A DNA stretch of 64,000 bases from contig NZ_JAXMOR010000004.1 of assembly GCF_034669705.1 (NCBI RefSeq), positions 144,752 to 208,751 on the forward strand, given 5' to 3'. The stretch is from Marinovum sp034669705. Its GTDB lineage: Bacteria > Pseudomonadota > Alphaproteobacteria > Rhodobacterales > Rhodobacteraceae. The notes beneath the pieces were generated by a model that saw only the letters and a list, made by a program, of their open reading frames with translations, had not been told where the DNA came from and did no database searches. Below, piece by piece: positions 7,658 to 15,479 of this stretch. The first letter of the stretch is position 1. Each line of letters opens with the position of its first letter. Made by a program: the position numbers and the translations under genes.

Positions 7658-8407
7658 ATGCTGGATATCATCGTTCTGGCCGTCGCCGGCCTGGCGGCGG
7701 GCCTTTTGAACGCGGTGGCGGGCGGCGGCACGTTCCTCAGCTTGCCCGCGTTGATCTGGGTCGGCGTGCCGCCCGTGAGCGCCAATGCCACTGCGACGCT
7801 GACCGCCCTGCCCGGCTATCTCAGCAGCGCCTGGGCTTTTCGCGACGACATGCGCGCGCAGGGCAGCGTCGGGCTCCGGGGCATAACCTTGGCCGGGATG
7901 GCCGGAAGCCTGATCGGCGCGCTGTTGCTGATTGTCACCCCGGCCGAGGTGTTCATGGGCGTGGTGCCCTGGCTGCTTCTGGCCGCTACGGTCCTGTTCG
8001 CCGGCGCGCCGAGGATCCTGCGCGCCGCTCGCGTCGCCGGGCTCGGGGACGCCGGGCCGCTCGCGACCGTGACGGCGCTGGTCGCGGTGTCGATCTATGG
8101 CGGCTATTTCAACGGCGGGCTGGGGATCATGCTGCTGGCGACGTTCAGCCTGTTGGGCTATGCCGATCTGCACGGCATGAACGGGCTTAAAAACCTCTTG
8201 TCGGCGGTCCTGTCCATCGTCTCCGTCGTGACCTTCATCACTGCCGGGCTGATCGCCTGGGAACAGGCGGCGGTGATGGCGCTGGCCTCGCTGGTCGGCG
8301 GTTACGTCGGCGCTCGCCAAAGCCGCAAGATCGTCAATACTGACCTTCTGCGCCTGTTCTTGACCGGCGTCGGTGCGGTGATGACACTCGTGTTCTTCAT
8401 CGCCTGA
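7658..8407 (+). CDS. TauE/SafE family membrane transporter
   Basis: A 249-residue inner-membrane protein with about eight hydrophobic segments. The family hallmark at the start, GLLNAVAGGGTFLSLPAL (residues 15-32), recurs in altered form in the second half as YGGYFNGGLGIMLLA. TauE/SafE proteins export sulfur-containing or organic anions such as sulfite and sulfoacetate. The gene lies divergent to the GntR regulator and upstream of allE. A GAGAGGAG ribosome site precedes the ATG at 7658; the upstream extension to 7595 is not needed. The substrate is unknown, and context would allow a small organic acid of ureide metabolism. Confidence 0.83.
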   Translation: MLDIIVLAVAGLAAGLLNAVAGGGTFLSLPALIWVGVPPVSANATATLTALPGYLSSAWAFRDDMRAQGSVGLRGITLAGMAGSLIGALLLIVTPAEVFMGVVPWLLLAATVLFAGAPRILRAARVAGLGDAGPLATVTALVAVSIYGGYFNGGLGIMLLATFSLLGYADLHGMNGLKNLLSAVLSIVSVVTFITAGLIAWEQAAVMALASLVGGYVGARQSRKIVNTDLLRLFLTGVGAVMTLVFFIA

Positions 8408-8581
8408 TGCGGGTCGGTCACCCGGAACTCGAAGCTCCAGGCCAAATAGCATTCATTGGTGAAAAGGTACGACGCTACTTTCAAAATTCCCGATAAAGAG
8501 CTGTATCGGGTTTGCGGGTGGCCGTGTCCCACTTTCAGTCGCATAGTTCGACCAAACGCCAAGCCGGTTGCAGGAGCCAAC

Positions 8582-9451
8582 ATGACCGCAAAATACTATG
8601 CCCCCCACGGCGGCCACCCCGGCCAGGATCAGCTTCTGACCGACCGGGCCGTGTTCACCGATGCCTATGCCGTGATCCCGAAAGGGACCATGCGCGACAT
8701 CGTCACCAGCTTTCTGCCGTTCTGGGAAGATACCCGGCTCTGGGTCATATCCCGTCCCTTGAGCGGTTTTGCCGAGACCTTTTCGCAATACATCATGGAA
8801 GTGCAGCCCGGCGGCGGCTCGGACCGGCCGGAGACCGACCCGGGCGCGGAAGGCGTGCTGTTCGTTGTCGAAGGCACCGCCACCCTGACCGTGAACGGCG
8901 AAAGCCATGAAATGACGCCTGGCGGCTATGCCTACCTGCCGCCGTCCAGCGGCTGGACTCTCTACAACCGTGGTGACGAGACCCTGCGGTTTCACTGGGT
9001 GCGCAAAGCCTATGAGGCGGTGGAAGGCCTCGACCTGCCCGACGTGCTTGTCCTGAACGAGAATGACATCACGCCTTCGGTGATGCCGGATACTGATGGC
9101 AAATGGGCCACCACCCGGTTCGTCGATCCGGGCGACCTGCGCCATGACATGCACGTAACTGTCGTGACCTTTGAGCCCGGCGCCGTGATCCCATTCCTCG
9201 AAACTCACGTCATGGAGCACGGACTTTACGTGCTGGAAGGCAAGGCGGTCTATCGCCTGAACAATGACTGGGTCGAGGTCGAGGCGGGCGATTACATGTG
9301 GCTGCGCGCCTTCTGCCCGCAGGCCTGTTACGCGGGCGGTCCGGGCAAGTTCCGCTACCTCCTTTACAAGGACGTCAACCGCCACATGGCGTTGCGCCCG
9401 GCCTTTGGAGGCGCTGCCCAGCCCGCGACATTCAGGTCGGCAGCCGAGTAG
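8582..9451 (+). CDS. allE: (S)-ureidoglycine aminohydrolase
   Basis: This bicupin hydrolyses (S)-ureidoglycine to (S)-ureidoglycolate and ammonia, a late step in purine breakdown. The protein has 289 residues. The second cupin holds the manganese-site residues expected for the family: Glu207, His209 and His213 (ETHVMEH) and Gln247 in CPQACYAGG. The segments GLYVLEGKAVYRLN and YLLYKDVNRH are typical of AllE. The ATG at 8582 has an AGGAG site; the extension to 8456 is rejected. Its 3' end overlaps bhcR by 20 bases tail to tail. The product is cleaved by AllA (23.8 kb) to glyoxylate, the substrate of the neighbouring bhc genes. Confidence 0.92.
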   Translation: MTAKYYAPHGGHPGQDQLLTDRAVFTDAYAVIPKGTMRDIVTSFLPFWEDTRLWVISRPLSGFAETFSQYIMEVQPGGGSDRPETDPGAEGVLFVVEGTATLTVNGESHEMTPGGYAYLPPSSGWTLYNRGDETLRFHWVRKAYEAVEGLDLPDVLVLNENDITPSVMPDTDGKWATTRFVDPGDLRHDMHVTVVTFEPGAVIPFLETHVMEHGLYVLEGKAVYRLNNDWVEVEAGDYMWLRAFCPQACYAGGPGKFRYLLYKDVNRHMALRPAFGGAAQPATFRSAAE

Positions 9452-10283
9452 CCATACCGCCGATGGCACGCGTCAATTCATCGGCCGCCTCGATCACGGG
9501 GCGGCTTAGCCGTTTGATTTCGTCTTCGCTGACGCGGCTCGTGGGTCCGGACACCGAAAGTCCCGCGACAGCTTCGCCGTTCACGTCAAACACCGGGGCG
9601 GCAATGCAACGCATTCCAATGTTCTTTTCTTCGTTGTCGATGGAAAAGCCGCGCTCTCGCACCGCTCTCAGATCGCTTTTCAACGCTTCATGGGTGGTGA
9701 TCGTGTGCAGGGTAAAGACCTCAAGCTTGGCTGAGGCCAGGAACCGATCGAGACGGCGGTCGTCCATCTTCGCCAAAAGCGCCTTGCCGATGCCGGACGA
9801 ATGCATGGGCGAAAGCGTGCCAGGCGGAAAGAAGGCACGGATGTTGGCGTGGGTCTCGACCTGGCTCAGGAAGAGGACCGCGCCCTCCTGTTCCACCCCC
9901 AGATTGGCGGTCTCGCCGGTGTCTTCCATGAGCCGCCGCAGGATCGGTCGGGCCCGATCAACAAGGCTGGTGCGCCGCAGGAAACGCGCGCCGATAACGA
10001 AGGCCCGCGGACCGATGTGCCAAGTCTGATCCTCGGCTTCGAACTCCACTAGCCCCCTGCCCTGCAGCGTAACGAGAATGCGGTAAACTGTGGCATTTGA
10101 CTGGGCTGTCTCGGCCGCAAGCGCCGTCAGGGTCTTGCCCTGTGCTTCGCTGAGATACTCGAACACCTCCATCGCGCGGTCGAGCGACTTGATCGTGTTC
10201 TGCGCGGTTTTGTCGTCCCATCCCCGCGGCCTGCCGCGCGCACTCCGGGGCGCCCGCTTTCTCGCATTGTCTTGAGAATCCAT
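9432..10283 (-). CDS. bhcR: IclR family regulator of the beta-hydroxyaspartate cycle
   Basis: An IclR-type regulator with an N-terminal winged helix (IKSLDRAMEVFEYLSEA onward) and the C-terminal effector domain containing GKALLAKMDD and GISVSGP-like segments (here GLSVSGPTSR). It is divergent from bhcA, as in the described Paracoccus denitrificans cluster, where BhcR responds to glyoxylate. I place the start at the ATG at 10283, giving 283 residues, because AGCAGG lies just before it; an alternative GTG at 10319 would add 12 residues. The basic stretch after the start (RKRAPRSARGRPRG) is a tail before the winged helix. Confidence 0.9.
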   Translation of the reverse strand: MDSQDNARKRAPRSARGRPRGWDDKTAQNTIKSLDRAMEVFEYLSEAQGKTLTALAAETAQSNATVYRILVTLQGRGLVEFEAEDQTWHIGPRAFVIGARFLRRTSLVDRARPILRRLMEDTGETANLGVEQEGAVLFLSQVETHANIRAFFPPGTLSPMHSSGIGKALLAKMDDRRLDRFLASAKLEVFTLHTITTHEALKSDLRAVRERGFSIDNEEKNIGMRCIAAPVFDVNGEAVAGLSVSGPTSRVSEDEIKRLSRPVIEAADELTRAIGGMATRLPT

Positions 10284-10319
10284 AAGAACCTGCTGAATTT
10301 TGACGAAAGATGAATTCAC

Positions 10320-10454
10320 TATATGAAAAATATAAGGCTATGACAATGCGCGTTATTTTCTAGAAATACGACAGAGAGGCGATGTTTTCAAAATAATATC
10401 GGCACGTCGCGCCATCTCTTATGTTGCATACAACCACGGAAGGAGACCCCACCA
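10320..10454. promoter_or_regulatory. bhcR-bhcA divergent promoter region with dyads
   Basis: The region between the divergent bhcR and bhcA genes is AT-rich compared with its surroundings. It holds a perfect 10-bp palindrome TTTCTAGAAA at 10357-10366 and an imperfect dyad GAT-N3-TTT-N2-AAA-N3-ATC at 10381-10400. Either could be a BhcR operator. An AAGGAG ribosome site lies at about 10440, before bhcA. Confidence 0.5.
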
Positions 10455-11621
10455 ATGAGCTTTCAGAACCCCGTTTTCATACCCGGCCCGACCAACATGC
10501 CCGAGGCCATCCGCCAGGCCTGTTACATGCCAACGATCGATCACCGCTCGCCGGTCTTTGGCAAGATCCTGCACCCCTGTCTTGAAGGTGTTCGCAAGGT
10601 TCTGAAATCGAACAGCGCGCATATCTTCATCTTCCCCTCGACCGGAACGGGCGGCTGGGAAACCACGCTGACGAACTGCCTGTCGGCGGGCGACAAGGTA
10701 CTGGTCGCGCGTAACGGCATGTTCTCGCATCGCTGGATCGACATGTGCCAACGTCACGGCCTCGACGTTCAGGTTGTCGAAACGCCCTGGGGCAACGGCA
10801 TCCCGACGGGTGAATACGAAGCGATTCTGAAGGCCGACACCGACCACACCATCAAGGCCGTGCTGGCCACGCACAACGAGACCGCAACCGGGGTGAAATC
10901 CGACATTTCAGGTGTTCGCAAGGCAATGGATGCCGCAGGTCACCCGGCGTTGCTGTTCGTCGATGGCGTGTCCTCAATCGGCTCGATGGATTTCCGTTTC
11001 GACGAGTGGAAGGTCGACGTTGCCGTGACCGGATCGCAAAAGGGCTTCATGCTGCCTGCCGGCTTGGCCATTGTCGGGTTCTCGGACAAGGCGCGCTCTG
11101 CTGCCGATACCGCCACCCTGCCGCGGACATTCTTTGACATCCGCGACATGGAAAAGGGCTATGCCAACAACGCATTTCCCTACACGCCGCCGGTTGGCCT
11201 GATGAACGGGCTGAAACTGTCGCTGGAGATGATCCACGAAGAAGGCATCGACAACGTCATCGCCCGTCACGCAAGGATCGCCACAGGTGTGCGTCACGCC
11301 ATCGACGCCTGGGGCCTGGAGCTTTGCGCCAACAAGCCCGAATGGTATTCCGACAGCGTCAGCGCGATCCGCACGCCCGAAGGGTTCAACGCGACGTCCA
11401 TCGTCACCCACGCGGCCGAGAAATACGGCATGGCGTTTGGTGTGGGCCTCGGCGAAGTCGCTGGCAAGGTGTTCCGCATCGGCCACCTCGGCAGCCTGAC
11501 CGACGCGCTCATGCTGTCCGGGCTGGCCACTGCCGAAATGGTGATGAAAGACCTCGGCCTGGATATCAAACTGGGATCGGGTGTCGCCGCGGCGCAGGAA
11601 TATTACCGTCACGGATCCTGA
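10455..11621 (+). CDS. bhcA: L-aspartate-glyoxylate aminotransferase
   Basis: BhcA transfers the amino group of aspartate to glyoxylate, giving glycine and oxaloacetate, and so opens and closes the beta-hydroxyaspartate cycle. The 388-residue protein is a class V aminotransferase; the pyridoxal-phosphate lysine is Lys196 in TGSQKG. Other recognisable segments are DHRSPVFGK (about 29-37), PSTGTGGWE, THNETATGV and FRIGHLG near the end. It is the first of four co-directional genes (bhcABCD). A paralogue of the same fold lies at 33885-35078. The cycle itself is published knowledge for Paracoccus; the identification here rests on gene order and motifs. Confidence 0.94.
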   Translation: MSFQNPVFIPGPTNMPEAIRQACYMPTIDHRSPVFGKILHPCLEGVRKVLKSNSAHIFIFPSTGTGGWETTLTNCLSAGDKVLVARNGMFSHRWIDMCQRHGLDVQVVETPWGNGIPTGEYEAILKADTDHTIKAVLATHNETATGVKSDISGVRKAMDAAGHPALLFVDGVSSIGSMDFRFDEWKVDVAVTGSQKGFMLPAGLAIVGFSDKARSAADTATLPRTFFDIRDMEKGYANNAFPYTPPVGLMNGLKLSLEMIHEEGIDNVIARHARIATGVRHAIDAWGLELCANKPEWYSDSVSAIRTPEGFNATSIVTHAAEKYGMAFGVGLGEVAGKVFRIGHLGSLTDALMLSGLATAEMVMKDLGLDIKLGSGVAAAQEYYRHGS

Positions 11622-11647
11622 GCCTAAGACTTGAGAGGACATTGACC

Positions 11648-12598
11648 ATGTACATCCCAACCTATCAGGACATGCTCGACGCGCATGAGCGGATCAAGCC
11701 GTATATTCGCAAGACGCCGATCCGCCAGTCGGACTACCTCAACGAGCTGACCGGAGCGGAGCTGTTCTTCAAGTGCGAGAACTTCCAGGAGCCGGGGGCC
11801 TTCAAGGTCCGCGGCGCCTCGAACGCGGTGTTCGGGCTGGATGACGATCAGGCGAAAAAGGGCGTGGCGACGCATTCGTCGGGCAACCACGCCTCTTGTC
11901 TGTCTTATGCGGCCATGAAACGCGGCATCCCTTGCAACGTGGTCATGCCGCGTACAGCGCCGCAGGCCAAAAAGGACACCGTGAAACGATACGGCGGAAA
12001 GATCACCGAATGCGAGCCTTCGACCTCATCACGGGAAGAAGCCTTCGCCAAGGTACAGGCCGAGACTGGCGGCGATTTCGTGCACCCCTACAACGACCCG
12101 CGGGTGATCGCCGGTCAGGGGACCTGTTCGAAGGAATTCATCGAACAGGTCGACGGTCTTGACTTTGCGGTCGCGCCGATCGGCGGTGGCGGGATGATTT
12201 CGGGCACCTGCCTGACGCTGTCCAATGCTGCGCCGGAGACGAAGATCATCGCCGCCGAGCCCGAACAGGCTGACGACGCCTATCGCAGCTTCAAGGCCGG
12301 GCACATCATCGCCGATGACGCGCCCAAGACCATCGCTGACGGGCTTCTGGTGCCGCTGAAGGACCTGACCTGGCACTTCGTGTCGAACCATGTGTCCGAC
12401 ATCTTCACCGCGACCGAACAGGAAATTATCGACGCGATGAAGCTGACCTGGAAACACCTGCGCGTGGTCATGGAGCCGTCCTCGGCGGTGCCTCTGGCCA
12501 CAATTCTGAAAAACCCCGACACCTTCAAAGGCAAGCGTGTCGGCATCATCATCACCGGCGGCAATGTCGATCTCGACAAGCTGCCCTGGTATCAATGA
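11648..12598 (+). CDS. bhcB: beta-hydroxyaspartate dehydratase
   Basis: BhcB removes water from beta-hydroxyaspartate to give iminosuccinate. The 316-residue protein is a fold type II (serine/threonine dehydratase-like) pyridoxal-phosphate enzyme. The cofactor lysine is Lys53 in GAFKVRGASN, the substrate loop is SSGNHA, and the phosphate-binding loop is IGGGGMISG. The gene starts at the ATG at 11648, 26 bases after bhcA, with a GAGAGGAC-type ribosome site. The longer frame reaching back to 11324 lies inside bhcA and is rejected. It is followed 13 bases later by bhcC. Confidence 0.93.
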   Translation: MYIPTYQDMLDAHERIKPYIRKTPIRQSDYLNELTGAELFFKCENFQEPGAFKVRGASNAVFGLDDDQAKKGVATHSSGNHASCLSYAAMKRGIPCNVVMPRTAPQAKKDTVKRYGGKITECEPSTSSREEAFAKVQAETGGDFVHPYNDPRVIAGQGTCSKEFIEQVDGLDFAVAPIGGGGMISGTCLTLSNAAPETKIIAAEPEQADDAYRSFKAGHIIADDAPKTIADGLLVPLKDLTWHFVSNHVSDIFTATEQEIIDAMKLTWKHLRVVMEPSSAVPLATILKNPDTFKGKRVGIIITGGNVDLDKLPWYQ

Positions 12599-12611
12599 GG
12601 GAGACAAGACA

Positions 12612-13778
12612 ATGAATGCACCCGTGAATTTCGACGATCTCGAAGTCGGCTTCGACGTCCCCGCCGTTCCCGGCATGGACGAAGCCGATATCCAGACCCC
12701 CTGCCTGGTGCTGGATCTCGACGCGCTGGAATACAACATCAAGAAGATGGGCGACTATGCCAAGGCGCATGGCATGCGTCACCGCGCCCACGGCAAGATG
12801 CACAAGTCGGTGGACGTACTGAAGCTTCAGATGGAACTGGGCGGCGCCATCGGCGTTTGCTGTCAGAAAGTGTCCGAAGCCGAAGTGTTCGCCCGCGCCG
12901 GGATCAAGGAAATCCTGGTGTCGAACCAGGTTCGTGATCCGAAGAAAATCGACCGTCTGGCGCAGATGCCAAAGGTCAGCGGTGGCGAAATCATCGTCTG
13001 TGTGGACGACGTGGCCAACGTATCGGACCTGTCGCAAGCGGCTCAGAAGCACGGTACCGAACTCGGCGTCTTCATAGAGATCGACTGTGGCGCGGGCCGC
13101 TGCGGCGTGACCACGACAGAGGCTGTCGTCGAGATTGGCAAAGCCGTACGTGACGCCAAGAACCTCAACTTCCGCGGCATACAGGCCTATCAGGGCGCGA
13201 TGCAGCACATGGACAGCTTCGAGGACCGTCAGAAGAAACTCGACGCGGCCATCGCCCAGGTTCAGGACGGTATTGACGGTCTGAAAGCCGAAGGCATCGA
13301 GTGTGATCTCGTGTCCGGCGGAGGCACCGGCTCTTACTACTTCGAGAGCAATTCCGGCGTCTACAATGAGCTTCAGTGTGGCTCCTATGCCTTCATGGAC
13401 GCGGACTACGGCCGCATCCTCGACAAGGACGGCAACCGCATCGACGACGGCGAATGGAAGAACGCGATGTTCCTTCTGACCTCGGTGATGAGTCATGCCA
13501 AGGAAGACAAGGCAATCGTGGATGCAGGCCTCAAGGCCCAGTCTGTCGATAGCGGTCTGCCCTTCATCTATGGCCGGAACGACGTCGAATACGTCAAGTG
13601 CTCCGACGAGCATGGTGTCGTGGCCGACCCCAAGGGCGTGCTGAAGGTCAATGACAAGCTGAAGCTGGTGCCGGGCCACTGCGACCCGACCGCCAACGTG
13701 CACGACTGGTATGTCGGTGTGCGGAACGGCAAGGTCGAAACCGTCTGGCCGGTGTCGGCCCGCGGCAAGGCCTACTAA
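12612..13778 (+). CDS. bhcC: beta-hydroxyaspartate aldolase
   Basis: BhcC condenses glycine and glyoxylate into (2R,3S)-beta-hydroxyaspartate, the carbon-carbon bond-forming step of the cycle. The 388-residue protein has the fold type III (D-threonine aldolase-like) layout. The pyridoxal-phosphate lysine is probably Lys62 in RHRAHGKMHKS, matching the aldolase RPHxKTHK segment. Later segments DCGAGRCG, AYQGAMQH and SGGGTGSYY are typical, and the C-terminal HCDPTANVHDWYV carries the metal-binding His-Cys-Asp type residues. The ATG at 12612 follows GAGGGAGAC. A hairpin separates it from bhcD. Confidence 0.93.
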   Translation: MNAPVNFDDLEVGFDVPAVPGMDEADIQTPCLVLDLDALEYNIKKMGDYAKAHGMRHRAHGKMHKSVDVLKLQMELGGAIGVCCQKVSEAEVFARAGIKEILVSNQVRDPKKIDRLAQMPKVSGGEIIVCVDDVANVSDLSQAAQKHGTELGVFIEIDCGAGRCGVTTTEAVVEIGKAVRDAKNLNFRGIQAYQGAMQHMDSFEDRQKKLDAAIAQVQDGIDGLKAEGIECDLVSGGGTGSYYFESNSGVYNELQCGSYAFMDADYGRILDKDGNRIDDGEWKNAMFLLTSVMSHAKEDKAIVDAGLKAQSVDSGLPFIYGRNDVEYVKCSDEHGVVADPKGVLKVNDKLKLVPGHCDPTANVHDWYVGVRNGKVETVWPVSARGKAY

Positions 13779-13825
13779 CCATCTGAGGCCCCGGGGAGGG
13801 GGAGACCCGGTCAGGGTCGCAAAGT

Positions 13826-13867
13826 CGCCCGTGTGTATGCTTTCCTTCCGGCAATGGCACACGGGCG
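13826..13867 (+). promoter_or_regulatory. 10-bp hairpin between bhcC and bhcD
   Basis: CGCCCGTGTG (13826-13835) and CACACGGGCG (13858-13867) form a perfect 10-bp stem with a 22-base loop in the 116-base gap between bhcC and bhcD. No T-run follows. The site could stabilise or process the mRNA, or lower expression of bhcD relative to bhcABC. Confidence 0.5.
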
Positions 13868-13894
13868 CACGAACTTTCTTTGGGAGACAAGAAC

Positions 13895-14860
13895 ATGCTC
13901 ATCGTACCCGAACGTGAAATCGCCGACCTGATGACCCGCGAAGCGGCCTTCGACGCCGTCGAAAAGGTCTTTGCCGCCATGGCATCGGGCGACGCCTATA
14001 ACTTCCCCGTCGTGCGCGAGGCCATCGGCCACGAAGACGCGCTTTATGGCTTCAAGGGCGGCTTCGACCGCGCAGGTCTGACGCTGGGTCTGAAGGCTGG
14101 TGGTTACTGGCCCAACAACCTTGAAAAGCGCCAGATCATCAACCACCAGTCGACGGTATTCCTGTTCGATCCCGACACCGGCAAGGCCAAAGCAATGGTC
14201 GGTGGCAACCTTCTGACCGCGCTGCGCACTGCCGCGGCGTCCTCGGTGTCGATCAAGCACCTTGCGCGCAAGGATGCACGCGTCATCGGCATGGTCGGAG
14301 CAGGCCACCAGGCCAAGTTCCAGCTGCGCGCTGCGCTGGAGACGGGCAATTTCGAAAAAGTCATCGGCTGGAACTTCCATCCCGAGATGCTGCCCAACCT
14401 CGAAGAGGTGGCGAGCGAGGCTGGCCTGCCGTTCGAAGCGGTGGATCTCGACGGCATGACAGAGGCCGATGTGATCATCACCATCACCTCGTCCTTCGAA
14501 GCCATCCTGCAGGCCGATCATGTCTCGCCCGGCACGCATATCGCCTGCATGGGCACCGACACCAAGGGCAAGCAGGAAGTCGAAACGGCACTGTTGGGCA
14601 AGGCACGCGTCTTCACCGACGAGGTCGCGCAATCGGTGTCAATCGGCGAGGCGCAGCACGCGATCCAGGACCTGACCATCCACATCGAAGACGTCGCCCA
14701 GCTGGGTGCTGTTATCAATGGCACCAACCCGGGCCGGACTTCGGATGACGAGATCACCCTGTTCGACGGCACCGGAGTCGGCCTTCAGGACCTCGCGGTC
14801 GCCGCAGCCGTGGTCGATCTTGCTGTCGAAAAAGGCATCGCCATCGAGGTGGATTTCTGA
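13895..14860 (+). CDS. bhcD: Iminosuccinate reductase
   Basis: BhcD reduces iminosuccinate to L-aspartate with NAD(P)H, restoring the amino donor for BhcA. The 321-residue protein belongs to the ornithine cyclodeaminase/mu-crystallin family. The dinucleotide-binding motif GMVGAGHQAKFQ lies near residues 127-138, and the Rossmann half continues with HIACMGTDTKGKQEV. The start at 13895 has a GGGAGA ribosome site; 15 in-frame bases upstream do not match the family. It is the last gene of bhcABCD and is followed by two hairpins and the AmiS/UreI-type gene. Confidence 0.92.
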   Translation: MLIVPEREIADLMTREAAFDAVEKVFAAMASGDAYNFPVVREAIGHEDALYGFKGGFDRAGLTLGLKAGGYWPNNLEKRQIINHQSTVFLFDPDTGKAKAMVGGNLLTALRTAAASSVSIKHLARKDARVIGMVGAGHQAKFQLRAALETGNFEKVIGWNFHPEMLPNLEEVASEAGLPFEAVDLDGMTEADVIITITSSFEAILQADHVSPGTHIACMGTDTKGKQEVETALLGKARVFTDEVAQSVSIGEAQHAIQDLTIHIEDVAQLGAVINGTNPGRTSDDEITLFDGTGVGLQDLAVAAAVVDLAVEKGIAIEVDF

Positions 14861-14861
14861 C

Positions 14862-14931
14862 GCCGCCCTAGGCGGCCTCTCTCGCTGAGATCACTAATCC
14901 TACCTCGGGTTGCGCCCTCACAGGCGCAACC
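14862..14931 (+). terminator. Two hairpins downstream of bhcD
   Basis: GCCGCC/GGCGGC (14862-14867 and 14871-14876) and a perfect 9-bp stem GGTTGCGCC/GGCGCAACC (14908-14916 and 14923-14931) lie just after bhcD. The second is followed by a pyrimidine-rich CACCTTTCTCTT. They may partly terminate the bhc transcript before the AmiS/UreI gene. Confidence 0.5.
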
Positions 14932-14966
14932 ACCTTTCTCTTACGCGCTCAAAGGTCTGTCAACTC

Positions 14967-15479
14967 ATGCTCCTGCCATTGTCCCTTCTGTTCGTGGGTG
15001 CCGTCCTGGTGCTCAACGGCCTGTGGATGTCGGGCCGCATCGATGACCGCGAAATCGTGGTGATCAACGGCGCCACAGCCGCGATCACGGCGACGGTGGC
15101 CGCGGTGTCGCTGGTGCGCGTCCAAAGCGTTGACGACGTGCGCGCGGTCGCGATGACGCTGTTGTTCAGCGTGACCTACCTGTGGGTGGCGTTCAACCGG
15201 GTCAGCAGCTCGGACGGGCGCGGACTTGGCTGGTTTTCGCTGTTCGTCGCATTGTCGGTTCTGCCTGAGGCGATCGGAACGCTTGGCGCTGCCACTTCAG
15301 TGATGGAAACCTGGCTGGGCCTGTGCTGGCTGACCTGGGCTGGCCTTTGGTTCCTGTATTTCCTGACGCTGGCCATGCAGCGCCCATTCCGCAGACAGAC
15401 GGCAATGGCGACTCTGCTTTGCGGCATCCTTACCGCGTGGTTGCCGGCGCTGTTCTTGATGTACGGGACCCGAACATGA
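14967..15479 (+). CDS. AmiS/UreI family channel-like membrane protein
   Basis: A 170-residue membrane protein with six hydrophobic segments. The first segment (VGAVLVLNGLWMSGRIDDREI, with following VVINGATAAIT) and the topology match the AmiS/UreI family, whose members pass urea or short amides across the inner membrane. The ATG at 14967 is chosen because the membrane segment follows at once; a longer frame from 14910 has no support. It overlaps the GAPDH-like gene by ATGA. Urea is released by AllA in this pathway, so a role in urea movement is attractive, but it is inference. Confidence 0.72.
   Translation: MLLPLSLLFVGAVLVLNGLWMSGRIDDREIVVINGATAAITATVAAVSLVRVQSVDDVRAVAMTLLFSVTYLWVAFNRVSSSDGRGLGWFSLFVALSVLPEAIGTLGAATSVMETWLGLCWLTWAGLWFLYFLTLAMQRPFRRQTAMATLLCGILTAWLPALFLMYGTRT

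Noticed and set aside
11324..11647. N-terminal extension of the bhcB frame
   Set aside because: It lies inside bhcA in another frame and is Arg-rich. The ATG at 11648 gives the dehydratase start.
12552..13862. 436-residue open frame on the minus strand
   Set aside because: It is antisense to bhcC. The bhcC frame carries the aldolase motifs and a ribosome site; the antisense frame has neither.
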